A stretch of DNA of 64,000 bases from Photobacterium angustum (GTDB taxonomy: Bacteria; Pseudomonadota; Gammaproteobacteria; Enterobacterales; Vibrionaceae). Position numbers and translations under genes: made by a program. The DNA lies in the NCBI RefSeq assembly GCF_003026365.1, contig NZ_PYOM01000012.1, positions 1 through 64,000 of the forward strand, written 5' to 3'. Below the pieces are notes generated by a model. That model was given only the letters and a program-made list of their open reading frames with translations. It searched no databases and was not told where the DNA came from. Shown here one piece after another: positions 26,877 through 36,268 of the stretch. Position 1 is the first letter of the stretch, and every line of letters starts with the position of its first letter.

Positions 26877-26889
26877 GCAATATTATTGC
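26877..26889. promoter_or_regulatory. Candidate Lrp-type operator
   Basis: GCAATATTATTGC is a perfect 13-base palindrome with one central base, 33 bases from the regulator start, and a related CAATATTA lies at 26858-26865. Its AT-rich, symmetric form fits Lrp-family sites. Confidence 0.4.
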
Positions 26890-26985
26890 ACAAAGTGTAT
26901 GTCTTACTACGCAAATAGCAATCTTTAACATCTGTCCGACACTAGAATTAAAGAAATACAACAAGGATGGAATGACTTAGCAATT

Positions 26986-28797
26986 ATGAATACTTCAACT
27001 CAACTTAGCCCATTGCGTAAAACAACCAAACACGAACAAGCAGAAGCCCTTGCTATTGAGCAAGCAAAACATTTTGGTATCGACCCGAATAGCGATTATG
27101 GAACTACGTTGGTGGAATTGGCGACGACGCTGTACAAAGCCAATACAAAGACTCACGATCTCTGGGCGATAACAGTTGATGGCCTTTCTGAGCTGGATAA
27201 GAGTGACCGTATCGCTTGGTTTAATGCAAAACGTTTCCTATCATTCCAGATCGCGAAGATACTCGATAACCTACAAAATCCAATGCGCGCGACATACCAA
27301 TCTATCGCGACTAATAATGGTAACTTTGCCTCAAAAGGTGCGTATCCTATCTTCGATAATGTGGCGGCTATTTTTTCTGCGAGCCCGGTGATTACTCGGA
27401 CTGCAACCTATTTGTTTGCGTGTACCGAGTGGATTGAAGACGCATTCAACGGTAAAGAGCCATTGCACGATATTTACTCTCGATTGCTTAACCCAACCTC
27501 AATCTCTCTGGCGAACCACATGGTTGACCTTGAGGCAGGATCTAGAGCCAACGAATACCTTGCGTGGAACTTTAACTCGGGTATGGCAGCTATCGATGGC
27601 TTACTTAGTCATTTGCTTGGGCATGAAGACATTGTGTTAGCTTCACGTAATATCTATGGCGGTTCGTACCAACTTTTGGAAGATTGGTTTGGTAAGCCTT
27701 CAAACTTGAATGTCGCGGTAGAGTGGGTGGATGGTTACTCTGGTGATGAATTTGCGACTCGCCTTGATGAGGTTGCAATTAAGTATGCAGATCGCCTCGC
27801 TGGTGGTAAGAAGATATACGTTTATCTTGAGTCACCGTGTAACCCACATGGCTATGTATTAGATGTCGCCAATATCAGTAAAGCTGCTCACTCTCGCGGG
27901 TGGGATGTTATCGTCGACTCAACAGTCGGCACGCCATTACTTCATCCAGTACTAAAACGCGATGATGTGATGGAAAGACCGGATTACGTGATTCACTCTT
28001 ATACCAAAGAACTTGCCGGTTCGGGAACCACAACGGCCGGGGTCGTGATTGGCCGCAATGAGACCATGTTTGTACCTAAAGGCGAGGAGGTGATATTCAC
28101 CAAACCTAATGGCGATGAGGCGACAATTCCATGGAGTGAAACCCTTTTTTGGAATGTGTATTACATCAAAGGCGCCTTCTTAGATGCGGACAAAGCGTTT
28201 GAAGTGCTCAACGGCATGAAAACCTATGAGATGCGAGTTGTGCAGAAAACCATTAATACATTGACTCTGGCTCAGATTTTCGATGCCCACCCAGACATCA
28301 ATGTCTCATGCCCCGCTTTGACTGATAGCGATAACTATGAGCATTGTCAGAATAATATGTATCTGGGGCTGCCAGCGGCGCTGTTTACTATTGATATGGA
28401 GGGCAACGGTGATCGTGCGCCAATAAATCGTGACGGGTTTAAACAGTTCTTTGACATGCTCGAACCCGCTATTGGTCTGCAAGTGAGCTTGGGGCAAACC
28501 AACACAGTTGCATTATGTCCGGCATTGACAACCCACTCAGAGTTGAGCGATGACGCGCTCAATGAAGCGGGTATTAAGCCAACCACTATGCGTATTTCTA
28601 TTGGATTGGAAGATCCTCGCATGTTCATTGCACATATTATCGAAGCCGCTAAGTTGTCGATTGACACCAAACACGTTGATTTCTCATCGAGCTTTCCAAG
28701 CAATGAGCGTATTGATGAGATTTATATGCAAACCTATATGGACGTACACCAAAGGTTTGTGAAGAGCTTACCCAAGTTTGGACAGCTTAGTCAGTAA
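26986..28797 (+). CDS. Long Cys/Met-metabolism PLP-dependent enzyme
   Basis: 603-residue member of the Cys/Met metabolism PLP family (cystathionine synthase/lyase, methionine gamma-lyase). Landmarks are YSRLLNPT (about 164-171), NSGMAAIDGLL (198), Y224 in the IYGGSY segment, ESPCNPHGYVLDV (282), D311, the Schiff-base lysine K341 in SYTKELAGSGTTTAG, and C-terminal PTTMRISIGLEDP. The family usually has about 400 residues; here about 110 extra lie at the N-terminus and more in an insertion after K341 (about 360-395). The exact reaction cannot be assigned. The coding sequence is visibly GC-richer than its neighbours (one 60-base line counted: 29 of 60). Confidence 0.8.
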   Translation: MNTSTQLSPLRKTTKHEQAEALAIEQAKHFGIDPNSDYGTTLVELATTLYKANTKTHDLWAITVDGLSELDKSDRIAWFNAKRFLSFQIAKILDNLQNPMRATYQSIATNNGNFASKGAYPIFDNVAAIFSASPVITRTATYLFACTEWIEDAFNGKEPLHDIYSRLLNPTSISLANHMVDLEAGSRANEYLAWNFNSGMAAIDGLLSHLLGHEDIVLASRNIYGGSYQLLEDWFGKPSNLNVAVEWVDGYSGDEFATRLDEVAIKYADRLAGGKKIYVYLESPCNPHGYVLDVANISKAAHSRGWDVIVDSTVGTPLLHPVLKRDDVMERPDYVIHSYTKELAGSGTTTAGVVIGRNETMFVPKGEEVIFTKPNGDEATIPWSETLFWNVYYIKGAFLDADKAFEVLNGMKTYEMRVVQKTINTLTLAQIFDAHPDINVSCPALTDSDNYEHCQNNMYLGLPAALFTIDMEGNGDRAPINRDGFKQFFDMLEPAIGLQVSLGQTNTVALCPALTTHSELSDDALNEAGIKPTTMRISIGLEDPRMFIAHIIEAAKLSIDTKHVDFSSSFPSNERIDEIYMQTYMDVHQRFVKSLPKFGQLSQ

Positions 28798-28824
28798 AAA
28801 GGCTTAAAATTTAAGGTAGCAAGC

Positions 28825-28864
28825 AAAAGCACCCTGAAATAGTCTTATTAGGTAGGGTGCTTTT
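28825..28864 (+). terminator. Terminator of the PLP enzyme gene
   Basis: AAAAGCACCCT pairs perfectly with AGGGTGCTTTT around an 18-base loop. Confidence 0.85.
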
Positions 28865-28941
28865 CCCGACAAAGGATTTCTTTATTATCCGTTTAGCTAT
28901 CCTGTAATGAAAAGGCAAAGCTTGGGACAACTTAACATGAT

Positions 28942-28972
28942 AAAAAGCCCGATAATAATTATCGGGCTTTTT
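28942..28972. terminator. Terminator of the FUSC gene
   Basis: AAAAAGCCCGATAA and TTATCGGGCTTTTT pair perfectly around a 3-base loop, 4 bases past the FUSC stop on the minus strand; symmetrical, so it can act both ways. Confidence 0.93.
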
Positions 28973-28976
28973 AGAG

Positions 28977-31085
28977 TTAAATATTATTAACTTTGATTGC
29001 GGATGTAAATAAGTCCACTTCTTTTGCTAATAACTGCAGCAAAGTATGGTTATCAAGTTTATATATTTCATTTTCAATATAGATGAAAGATTGATAAATC
29101 AATTTCTCTTGTTTTGATATGTGTTTAAATAACTCTGTGTGGTTTTGCGATTTCTTAAGTGTTTTATCTAACTCTGTTAGAGATGTAATCACACTATCTA
29201 GGTCACTATTGATGGTTGAATCCAGTGACAAAGACTGTTTATTTTCATTCAGTTGGGTCAATATACGCAAGATAATATTAGAACTGCGGCTGCATAATAA
29301 AATATGTTCGCCTGTTTGTGACTTTCTATGCGGTTCACCTAAATAACCCATCCAGTGATCAAATAGGTTAGTATCGTTAACCACGCAATCTTGGTAGTGA
29401 CGTTGTAACTGAGTAGCCGTACAATCTGATTTCTCTGCCAAGTACATTTTTAAAGAGACCAGATAATCAATATAACCAGTTGTTGTTGCCGTTAACTGAG
29501 TAGGGAATAACTTCTTATTCCAACCAGGTGATAAGATAAATACAAATAATAAAGGTAAGAAAACACCCAGAACAGTGCTGTCTAGGCGAGGTAAAAGAAT
29601 ATTATCGCCTTGTCCGTTAAGAGAGAAGCCTGCGAATACAAACAAAGTCACGCAGAATACCGCAAAGCCGTAATGTCGTGCAGAGGTATGGAAAAAAAGT
29701 ATAACAGCGATACAGAAGATGAACGGCAGGATGCTTGTGGATACTTGGAAGTGCAGTAATGCAACAACAACTAATAAACCACAGATTGTACCGGTTAATC
29801 GTTGAAGTAATCGTGTCCATGTCATTGATAAATTAGGACGTAATACCAACAAGCTGGTCATAAGAGTCCAAAAGCCAAAGTCTAAGTTTAATGTTCGAAC
29901 AATAATTAACCCCGTCGCTAAACTTAATGTTCCGCGAAGTGCATGTCGAAAATAACTCGATTTTAACGTCATTTGACTGGTTAACTTAGAGGTTAACTCT
30001 CGCCATTTCCATGACACAACAATAGGCTTAATAATGCTAGAGCTTAATGTTTGGCTTGTTTGTTGGCTCAACTGCTGAAGTGTTAAGTAGATAATATCCA
30101 GTTTATTAATATATGAAAGCGCAGCCAGTGCTTCCTCTTTTATATTTTCTTGTATTGTATATTGGCGTAACTCTTCAAAGTCGATACTTGGAACGTTTAT
30201 ACGATGAACATTATCGACAGTCACTTGTTCTAAATACTGACTTATCTTTAACGTTGCTTGGTGAATCTTATCTAACCATTCAGGACATGTTTGTTTTAGA
30301 TTTGAAGTAGGAATGAAATAAAGCAAACGTGTTTGTTCGTTAATACGTTCCGCAACTTTTAAGAAACGGTAAATATCTTGCAGTTTTGCGCTATCTTCAC
30401 CTGCAGTAAATTGCTGGTGAATTCGATCTTCTAAGGTATGAGATAAGCCCGCTATTTGGGATCGTAATTGCGCTGATTTAATAAACAACTCATTGTTGTC
30501 GGAGGAAAAAATAAAGCCGTGATCGTGAGTGATAAGCTTTTTAGCAATAGCTTGATACAAATCAGACAGGATGTCTTTTGATTCTTGGTTCGGAAGAAAG
30601 TAGATGGCTAACGCTTGCCAAAAAATGTACCACAAAGCGCCACAGGTTAACCACAAAGGAACAAGCCAAATAGGTCGACCATCTAAATGCAGTAACATAG
30701 CGTATATAGCAAGTAATATGGAGGCAAAACCGATAGCACCTAGCCTTGGGCTTAAAACAGCCAACATAAACAAGCTAAAACTAACAACAGTTAAGCTAAT
30801 AACAAATAAGACTGAATGTGGGAAAACGGCTTCAGTCCCTAAACTAATAAGAAAAAAAACAGGAATAGCGATACAAAAATCAAGAATGCGATATTTTGTT
30901 ACACTGGAGGTATCAGCAAAGCCACAGCTAATACTACCCAGTGAAAATGCAATCCCCATGGTTACATGTCCCATAAGGAACAAAGGTACTGAGCAAGTAA
31001 GGAAGCTAAATGCAGCTATGTTGGTTCTAAAGTTGAGTAAAGTCCGTAAAGTAGGGTAACGGAGAAGTAAGTTGTATAAATTCAT
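28977..31085 (-). CDS. yccS: FUSC-family membrane protein, YccS/YhfK-type
   Basis: 702-residue inner-membrane protein with two blocks of membrane helices (about 15-165 and 385-510), each followed by a soluble domain, the arrangement of YccS/YhfK in the FUSC family (aromatic acid exporter / fusaric acid resistance-like). The start of the second block, RHALRGTLSLATGLIIVRTL followed by FWTLMTSLLVLRPN and TWTRLLQRLTGTICG, is the family signature. These proteins are thought to be efflux subunits, but YccS itself has no settled substrate. No membrane-fusion partner is next to it. Confidence 0.88.
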   Translation of the reverse strand: MNLYNLLLRYPTLRTLLNFRTNIAAFSFLTCSVPLFLMGHVTMGIAFSLGSISCGFADTSSVTKYRILDFCIAIPVFFLISLGTEAVFPHSVLFVISLTVVSFSLFMLAVLSPRLGAIGFASILLAIYAMLLHLDGRPIWLVPLWLTCGALWYIFWQALAIYFLPNQESKDILSDLYQAIAKKLITHDHGFIFSSDNNELFIKSAQLRSQIAGLSHTLEDRIHQQFTAGEDSAKLQDIYRFLKVAERINEQTRLLYFIPTSNLKQTCPEWLDKIHQATLKISQYLEQVTVDNVHRINVPSIDFEELRQYTIQENIKEEALAALSYINKLDIIYLTLQQLSQQTSQTLSSSIIKPIVVSWKWRELTSKLTSQMTLKSSYFRHALRGTLSLATGLIIVRTLNLDFGFWTLMTSLLVLRPNLSMTWTRLLQRLTGTICGLLVVVALLHFQVSTSILPFIFCIAVILFFHTSARHYGFAVFCVTLFVFAGFSLNGQGDNILLPRLDSTVLGVFLPLLFVFILSPGWNKKLFPTQLTATTTGYIDYLVSLKMYLAEKSDCTATQLQRHYQDCVVNDTNLFDHWMGYLGEPHRKSQTGEHILLCSRSSNIILRILTQLNENKQSLSLDSTINSDLDSVITSLTELDKTLKKSQNHTELFKHISKQEKLIYQSFIYIENEIYKLDNHTLLQLLAKEVDLFTSAIKVNNI

Positions 31086-31562
31086 AGTGTATTAAATATC
31101 ATCATATGTGCGATTTGCTTCGTCAATCATAATCTCTTTTTAAAAAGAGTGAAGGCTTTATTAGTGTATTTAATGCTTATAAGGTATTTATGTTGATTAA
31201 TTATTCTTTAATTATGATTTAATATTCCAAATATGAGGTAAGAGATTTAAATTAATTAGATTAATATACTGCATTTAATGCGAATGAAGACTTAATGGCT
31301 GGTAATTATCAAGCATCACATTGATTAATAAAATATATAATTATTTAAAGCATGATTTTTATATTTATTAAATTAATGACTAAATAAACATGCATAAGAT
31401 TGAGTAACTAAGAAATAAAAATTAACCATATTAATTTTATTGGTTTTAAATGACTTATCATTTTTTATAAATATATTAATAAAGTTATTGATATGTTTAT
31501 TTAATACTGTTTATGATGCGCTCAATAAAAAACGAATACAAACAACATGGAGATAGTTGTTA
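31086..31562. other. AT-rich divergent promoter region
   Basis: 477 bases between the divergent FUSC and chemoreceptor genes, extremely AT-rich. No gene or RNA is evident; promoters of both genes must lie here. Confidence 0.4.
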
Positions 31563-33191
31563 ATGTTTTTACTAAAGGATCTATCAATAAAGCTGCAGCT
31601 AGTTATTCCTGTAATATTTATGGCTGTTTTATTATTTATAGCACTGATATTAGGGCGCAGTAACCTTATAGAAAGTGTTGATAAAATGAATTCAACAACA
31701 CAATTAGTCGTTGAAGCTAAAGATAGTACCGCGAGTTTAATTAGTAATAGTTATGCAATGAGAGTAAGTGCAATTTATGCACTTTATGATAAAGATTTAT
31801 TATCACGTTTATCAAAGTCTCTTGATAGTAGCGAGTTAAGTAATAAAAAAGCGATTGCAAACCTGCAAAAAATACCTGAAATAAACCAAGAACTAGAAGC
31901 ATTTCGAACATTAATGATCAGCTATATCAGCTTTAGCCGTGACACGATGTTAGAAGTGCTTGATCTTAGGCATTCAGGTCAAATTAACGACTCTGAATAT
32001 CAAAAATATATTGTTAAATATCGCCAATTAGGTGATGACATGATTTCAGCAATTGATGCGTTGGATAAGCGTGTAAATTTAACCTCAGATACTTACATAG
32101 CACAACAAAAGAAAGAGCACGGACAAACAATAAATGCGATTGGATATGAATTTATTATTACATTGATAATAGCCATTATTATTTGTTTGGTCATTGGCTC
32201 ACTGATCGTCAAGCCAATTACTATTTTGCAACGAGCAATGCAGAAAATAGCTGAAGGTAACTTGCAAGATGAAATCGCAGTTGACGGCACGAATGAAGTG
32301 GGTGAATTGGCTCGTAATCTAAATCGTATGATTGTTAAATTACGTTCAACAGTAGCGGTTTTAAATGATGTTGGTCGTAATGTTGCAGCTTCATCGACTG
32401 AATTATCAATTGTGATGAAAGATTCAGAGACTCATGCAAATAGTCAAGTGATTGAGATTGAGCAAGTTGTAACAGCAATCGATCAATTAACAACAACGGC
32501 ACAAGAAGTCACTCAAGCTGCACAAAAGTCTGATGAAAATTCAAAAAGTGCCAGTGAGTTGGCTAATAAGAGCCATGATTTGTTTTCTAACAACCAACAA
32601 GCAAATGAAGAAATGGCGGAATCATTAATGGAGGCCGCTGATGTTGTTGCGCAGCTAAAAGTACAATCGGCACAAATTAGCCAAGTTATTGATTCAATAC
32701 AAGGTATTTCTGAACAAACAAATCTACTGGCACTTAATGCAGCGATAGAAGCGGCACGCGCAGGTGAAAGCGGCCGTGGCTTTGCAGTGGTCGCTGATGA
32801 AGTACGTCAGTTAGCAGCAAGAACGCAAGCATCAACAAAAGAGACACAGCAAATTATAGAGCGCCTACAAGAGCAATCGACTTCAGCAAATGAGCGTATG
32901 CAATCTGCAATTGATACATTAGAAAGTAATAAATTAGTCGCTTCTCAAGCAAATGAAGCGCTAGAAGGGATCACTGCTGCTATTTCAATGAATAGTGATA
33001 TGAATACCCATGTTTCAACCGCTTCTGAAGAGCAGTTACAAGTCACAATGGATATCAGTAATAGTATTGAGAATATTCATCATATCATTCGACAAAATGC
33101 ATCAGGATTAAGCCAATGTACGGTTGCAAGTGAAGAGTTATCAGATCTTGCTGAAAAGCAAAGCGAACAGTTGAAATACTTTAGGTGCTAA
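31563..33191 (+). CDS. Methyl-accepting chemotaxis protein
   Basis: Transmembrane chemoreceptor, 542 residues. TM1 (about 10-30), a periplasmic four-helix-bundle type sensor (35-185), TM2 (about 193-215), a HAMP domain (216-270), and the cytoplasmic signalling domain with the fully conserved hairpin tip [19 protein letters not shown] and [15 protein letters not shown]. There is no C-terminal CheR-binding pentapeptide; the protein ends SEQLKYFRC. The ligand is not predictable. ATG 31563 follows GGAG; TTG 31557 is too close. It sits alone, next to the sugar operon, so sugar sensing is only a guess. Confidence 0.92.
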   Translation: MFLLKDLSIKLQLVIPVIFMAVLLFIALILGRSNLIESVDKMNSTTQLVVEAKDSTASLISNSYAMRVSAIYALYDKDLLSRLSKSLDSSELSNKKAIANLQKIPEINQELEAFRTLMISYISFSRDTMLEVLDLRHSGQINDSEYQKYIVKYRQLGDDMISAIDALDKRVNLTSDTYIAQQKKEHGQTINAIGYEFIITLIIAIIICLVIGSLIVKPITILQRAMQKIAEGNLQDEIAVDGTNEVGELARNLNRMIVKLRSTVAVLNDVGRNVAASSTELSIVMKDSETHANSQVIEIEQVVTAIDQLTTTAQEVTQAAQKSDENSKSASELANKSHDLFSNNQQANEEMAESLMEAADVVAQLKVQSAQISQVIDSIQGISEQTNLLALNAAIEAARAGESGRGFAVVADEVRQLAARTQASTKETQQIIERLQEQSTSANERMQSAIDTLESNKLVASQANEALEGITAAISMNSDMNTHVSTASEEQLQVTMDISNSIENIHHIIRQNASGLSQCTVASEELSDLAEKQSEQLKYFRC

Positions 33192-33207
33192 TTAAGTTTA
33201 TCAAAAT

Positions 33208-33238
33208 CCAAAGTCTTGCTTTTTAGTGAGACTTTTTG
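33208..33238 (+). terminator. Terminator of the chemoreceptor gene
   Basis: AAAGTCT and AGACTTT pair around a 12-base loop, followed by TTTTTG, 19 bases past the stop. Confidence 0.65.
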
Positions 33239-33397
33239 TTCAACGATTATAACTTTCTATTCATAAAATAAATACTTGATATACTGATGTTTTAGTGGTC
33301 TAGTTTTACGGAATATTTAATCTTTCTCTGATTTGTCTTTTAATTGATTAAGCATTGATAAGATATCTTTTTGAAACATCTCAAGTAGTGAAAATTT

Positions 33398-34363
33398 ATG
33401 ACTCAAAAAATGACAATGGCAGAGATTTCTAAGCAATTAGGGATCTCAAAAATGACGGTATCACGGTATTTTAATGGCGGTTACGTTTCAGAAGAAAACC
33501 GAATAAAAATTGATGCTATTGTTAAAGAAAATCACTATATCCCGAATAAGTTTGCCCGATCTATTCGTAGTCAATCGAATATTATCGGATTTATTGCACC
33601 ACGTATTGAATCCTACACAACGAGCCTTGTTATTAAAGGTGCCTTAGCGGCGGCGAATGAATCTAATGTTCGTATGCTGTTTCATGCAACAGGTTTTTGT
33701 CATGAATCTGAACGTCAAGCCGTCAGTGAATTTAATGGTTTAAATGCATTAGGTACGATTATTATTGCCTCTAAACACACGGTAATTGAACCCTTTTATA
33801 AAGATATAAAGAACCTTGTTTTTATTGGAAAAAATGTGTCTGAACGATGTTGTTTGTTTTACCCTGAACAAACGGCTATTACTGAACTTGTTTCAAAAAC
33901 AATGGTGACACTTGACGCTCAAAAGGCAGCCGTTTTAGGCGTGCAGTATATTTATGATGAACGTATGCTTTCCAGCCGAACATCAGTCGTTAAACAAGCG
34001 CTTGACCAATATGCGACCGAACTTCCTCGAGAATTTCACTCTTTACAAGATTCTGAGCAAGCAGAATCCTATCAAAATATAACTCTTAAACCGCAATATA
34101 TATATTTTTGTGCAACAGACAATATTGCTATTCGTTTATACCGTCGTGCTAAGGAATTGAAGCTTCAAATAGGTAAAGATATTTGGGTTGTAGGGGTTGG
34201 TGATTATGAATTTAGTGATTTGCTAGTACCAAGTTTAACGTCTGTTTCTTTTAATTATTATGAAATGGGTTATCAAGCGGTAAAGAAATTAATCCGACGC
34301 GATTTTAGTAGTGTTGAAGGTGAATTTGAGTTAAAAACCCGAGAGAGCTCTCAATTTATCTAA
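33398..34363 (+). CDS. LacI-family transcriptional regulator
   Basis: 321-residue repressor. The N-terminal LacI HTH (MAEISKQLGISKMTVSRYFNGG) and hinge helix (about 45-58, PNKFARSIRSQ) are intact, followed by a periplasmic-binding-protein-like effector domain. The two cysteines in ERCCLF are unremarkable. It is immediately upstream of the alpha-glucosidase, PTS and phosphatase genes, separated by two palindromic operators, so it probably represses them until an alpha-glucoside or phosphorylated sugar is present. No operator is seen before its own start. Malate/maltose/trehalose repressor homologues share this arrangement. Confidence 0.9.
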   Translation: MTQKMTMAEISKQLGISKMTVSRYFNGGYVSEENRIKIDAIVKENHYIPNKFARSIRSQSNIIGFIAPRIESYTTSLVIKGALAAANESNVRMLFHATGFCHESERQAVSEFNGLNALGTIIIASKHTVIEPFYKDIKNLVFIGKNVSERCCLFYPEQTAITELVSKTMVTLDAQKAAVLGVQYIYDERMLSSRTSVVKQALDQYATELPREFHSLQDSEQAESYQNITLKPQYIYFCATDNIAIRLYRRAKELKLQIGKDIWVVGVGDYEFSDLLVPSLTSVSFNYYEMGYQAVKKLIRRDFSSVEGEFELKTRESSQFI

Positions 34364-34400
34364 AAGTCTTTTGCGCTATTTTAGAATAAGTTTTACCTTT

Positions 34401-34451
34401 TGTGTTAACGGTAACACAAATTCTTTATCGCCATGTGTTACCGTTAACACA
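34401..34451. promoter_or_regulatory. Two operators for the LacI regulator
   Basis: Site 1, 34401-34418, TGTGTTAACGGTAACACA, and site 2, 34434-34451, TGTGTTACCGTTAACACA, are exact reverse complements of each other. Each is a near-palindrome of the LacI-family type with a CG at or near the centre. Their centres are 33 bases apart, about three helical turns, which suits cooperative binding or looping. They lie 38 bases after the regulator stop and 31 bases before the alpha-glucosidase ATG. Confidence 0.85.
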
Positions 34452-34482
34452 TGGCAGAATATTTAGATTTATAGGTAAGTGC

Positions 34483-36213
34483 ATGGCTCAGCCCAATCAA
34501 AATCAAGAAAAACTTGTATGGTGGAAAGAAGCAACGGCCTATCAAATTTACCCTCGTAGTTTTTACGATAGTAATGCTGATGGAATAGGGGATATCCCCG
34601 GGATCATTAAAAAATTAGATTATCTAGCTGATTTAGGGATTGATTTAGTATGGATTTGTCCATTTTATCAGTCACCTAATGATGACAATGGTTACGATAT
34701 AAGTGACTATCAGGCTATTCACTCAGACTTTGGCTGTTTGGATGATGTTGATCGGTTAATCCGTGAAGCACATAAACGTGGAATTAAAATTATCATCGAT
34801 TTGGTGATAAACCACACCAGTGATGAGCATCCTTGGTTTATTGAATCTCGTCAAAATAGAAATAGCGCTAAACGAGATTGGTATATTTGGCGAGATGGTT
34901 CAGAAGCTACAACAGAAAAACCGACCAATGAACCAAATAATTGGGAGAGTATCTTTCATGGTAGTGCGTGGCAATACGATGCCGAGACTGCACAGTATTA
35001 TTTACATCTTTTCTCGTCAAAACAGCCTGATTTGAATTGGGAAAACCCTGAAGTTAAAGCCGCTTTATTTTCCATGATTCATTGGTGGCTTGAACGCGGT
35101 ATTGATGGGTTTCGTGTTGATGCGATAAGCCATATCAAAAAGCAGGCTAACTTACCTTCGTTACCGAATCCAAATGGGGATAATTACGTTTCATCGTTTA
35201 AATATCACATGAATGTTAAAGGGATTGAAGAACACCTTCATGAGCTTCGTGATAAAGCTTTTTCACCGTTTGATATTGTTACTGTCGGCGAGGCAAATGG
35301 TGTTGCTGCTGAAGACGCGCTAACGTGGGTTGCGGAAGAAACTGCGACAAATAAAGCTGGTGTGTTCAATATGATCTTTCAATTTGAGCACATGAACTTG
35401 TGGTCAGAAGACAGTAATCAATCAAGTTTCAACTTAGTCAAATTTAAGCAGATCCTTACAAGATGGCAAAATGTATTGGAAGGGATGGGATGGAATGCTT
35501 TATATCTAGAAAACCATGACCAAGCACGAAGCATCAATACATTCGGAAATCCAAATTATCGTTATGCCAGTGCAACAGCCCTTGCGACTTGTTATTTTTT
35601 AATGAAAGGCACTCCTTTTATTTATCAAGGGCAAGAACTAGGTTTAGTGAACTTTCACTTCACTTCACTTGATCAGTTTGACGATATCTCTGCTAGAAAC
35701 CTTATTAATAAACTCAAACACCAAGGAAAAAGTGATCAATATATTCTCTCTTTACTCAATAGAGTATCTCGCGATCATAGTCGTTTGCCAATGCCTTGGA
35801 ATAGCGAAGAGAATGGTGGTTTTTCGACAGTAACACCTTGGATAACGGTTAACCCAAATTATGAACTGATTAACGTTTCAGAACAACTCAACAATCAAAA
35901 CTCAGTTTTGCAATTTTATAAGCAGCTTATTGAGCTTAGAAAACAGCATAAGTCTCTTATTATTGGGCGTTATAAATTGATACTCGCAGATGACCCTAAT
36001 GTCTACGCTTATCAACGTGTTAGCGATGATTGTACATGGACAATCATCACAAATCTTAGTGATAACGTTGCTAAGGTTAATATTGACTGCTCTGCGCTTG
36101 GCGATTTAATACTTGATAATCAAACGGCAAATAATGAAATCGCGAAGACAAATTTTGAGAAGACGGCTCTTGCATCAGCTTACGGTGCATACGTCTTTAT
36201 GACAAAGCATTAA
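34483..36213 (+). CDS. GH13 alpha-glucosidase (oligo-1,6-glucosidase-like)
   Basis: Intracellular glycoside hydrolase family 13 enzyme that cleaves alpha-glucosidic bonds in maltose, isomaltose or short oligosaccharides. Barrel motifs: DLVINHTSDEHPWF, the nucleophile aspartate in GFRVDAISHI, the acid/base glutamate in VTVGEANG, and the transition-state aspartate in LENHDQARS. The C-terminal beta domain is complete (576 residues from ATG 34483, which follows AGGTAAG; 27 in-frame codons upstream lie over the operators and are not used). No signal peptide, so the substrate must first enter the cell, presumably via the next gene. Confidence 0.9.
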   Translation: MAQPNQNQEKLVWWKEATAYQIYPRSFYDSNADGIGDIPGIIKKLDYLADLGIDLVWICPFYQSPNDDNGYDISDYQAIHSDFGCLDDVDRLIREAHKRGIKIIIDLVINHTSDEHPWFIESRQNRNSAKRDWYIWRDGSEATTEKPTNEPNNWESIFHGSAWQYDAETAQYYLHLFSSKQPDLNWENPEVKAALFSMIHWWLERGIDGFRVDAISHIKKQANLPSLPNPNGDNYVSSFKYHMNVKGIEEHLHELRDKAFSPFDIVTVGEANGVAAEDALTWVAEETATNKAGVFNMIFQFEHMNLWSEDSNQSSFNLVKFKQILTRWQNVLEGMGWNALYLENHDQARSINTFGNPNYRYASATALATCYFLMKGTPFIYQGQELGLVNFHFTSLDQFDDISARNLINKLKHQGKSDQYILSLLNRVSRDHSRLPMPWNSEENGGFSTVTPWITVNPNYELINVSEQLNNQNSVLQFYKQLIELRKQHKSLIIGRYKLILADDPNVYAYQRVSDDCTWTIITNLSDNVAKVNIDCSALGDLILDNQTANNEIAKTNFEKTALASAYGAYVFMTKH

Positions 36214-36268
36214 TCATATTTAGGGTAGGTGATTAGGCTAACCTACCAGCTCTATAAAGGAACTAGAA

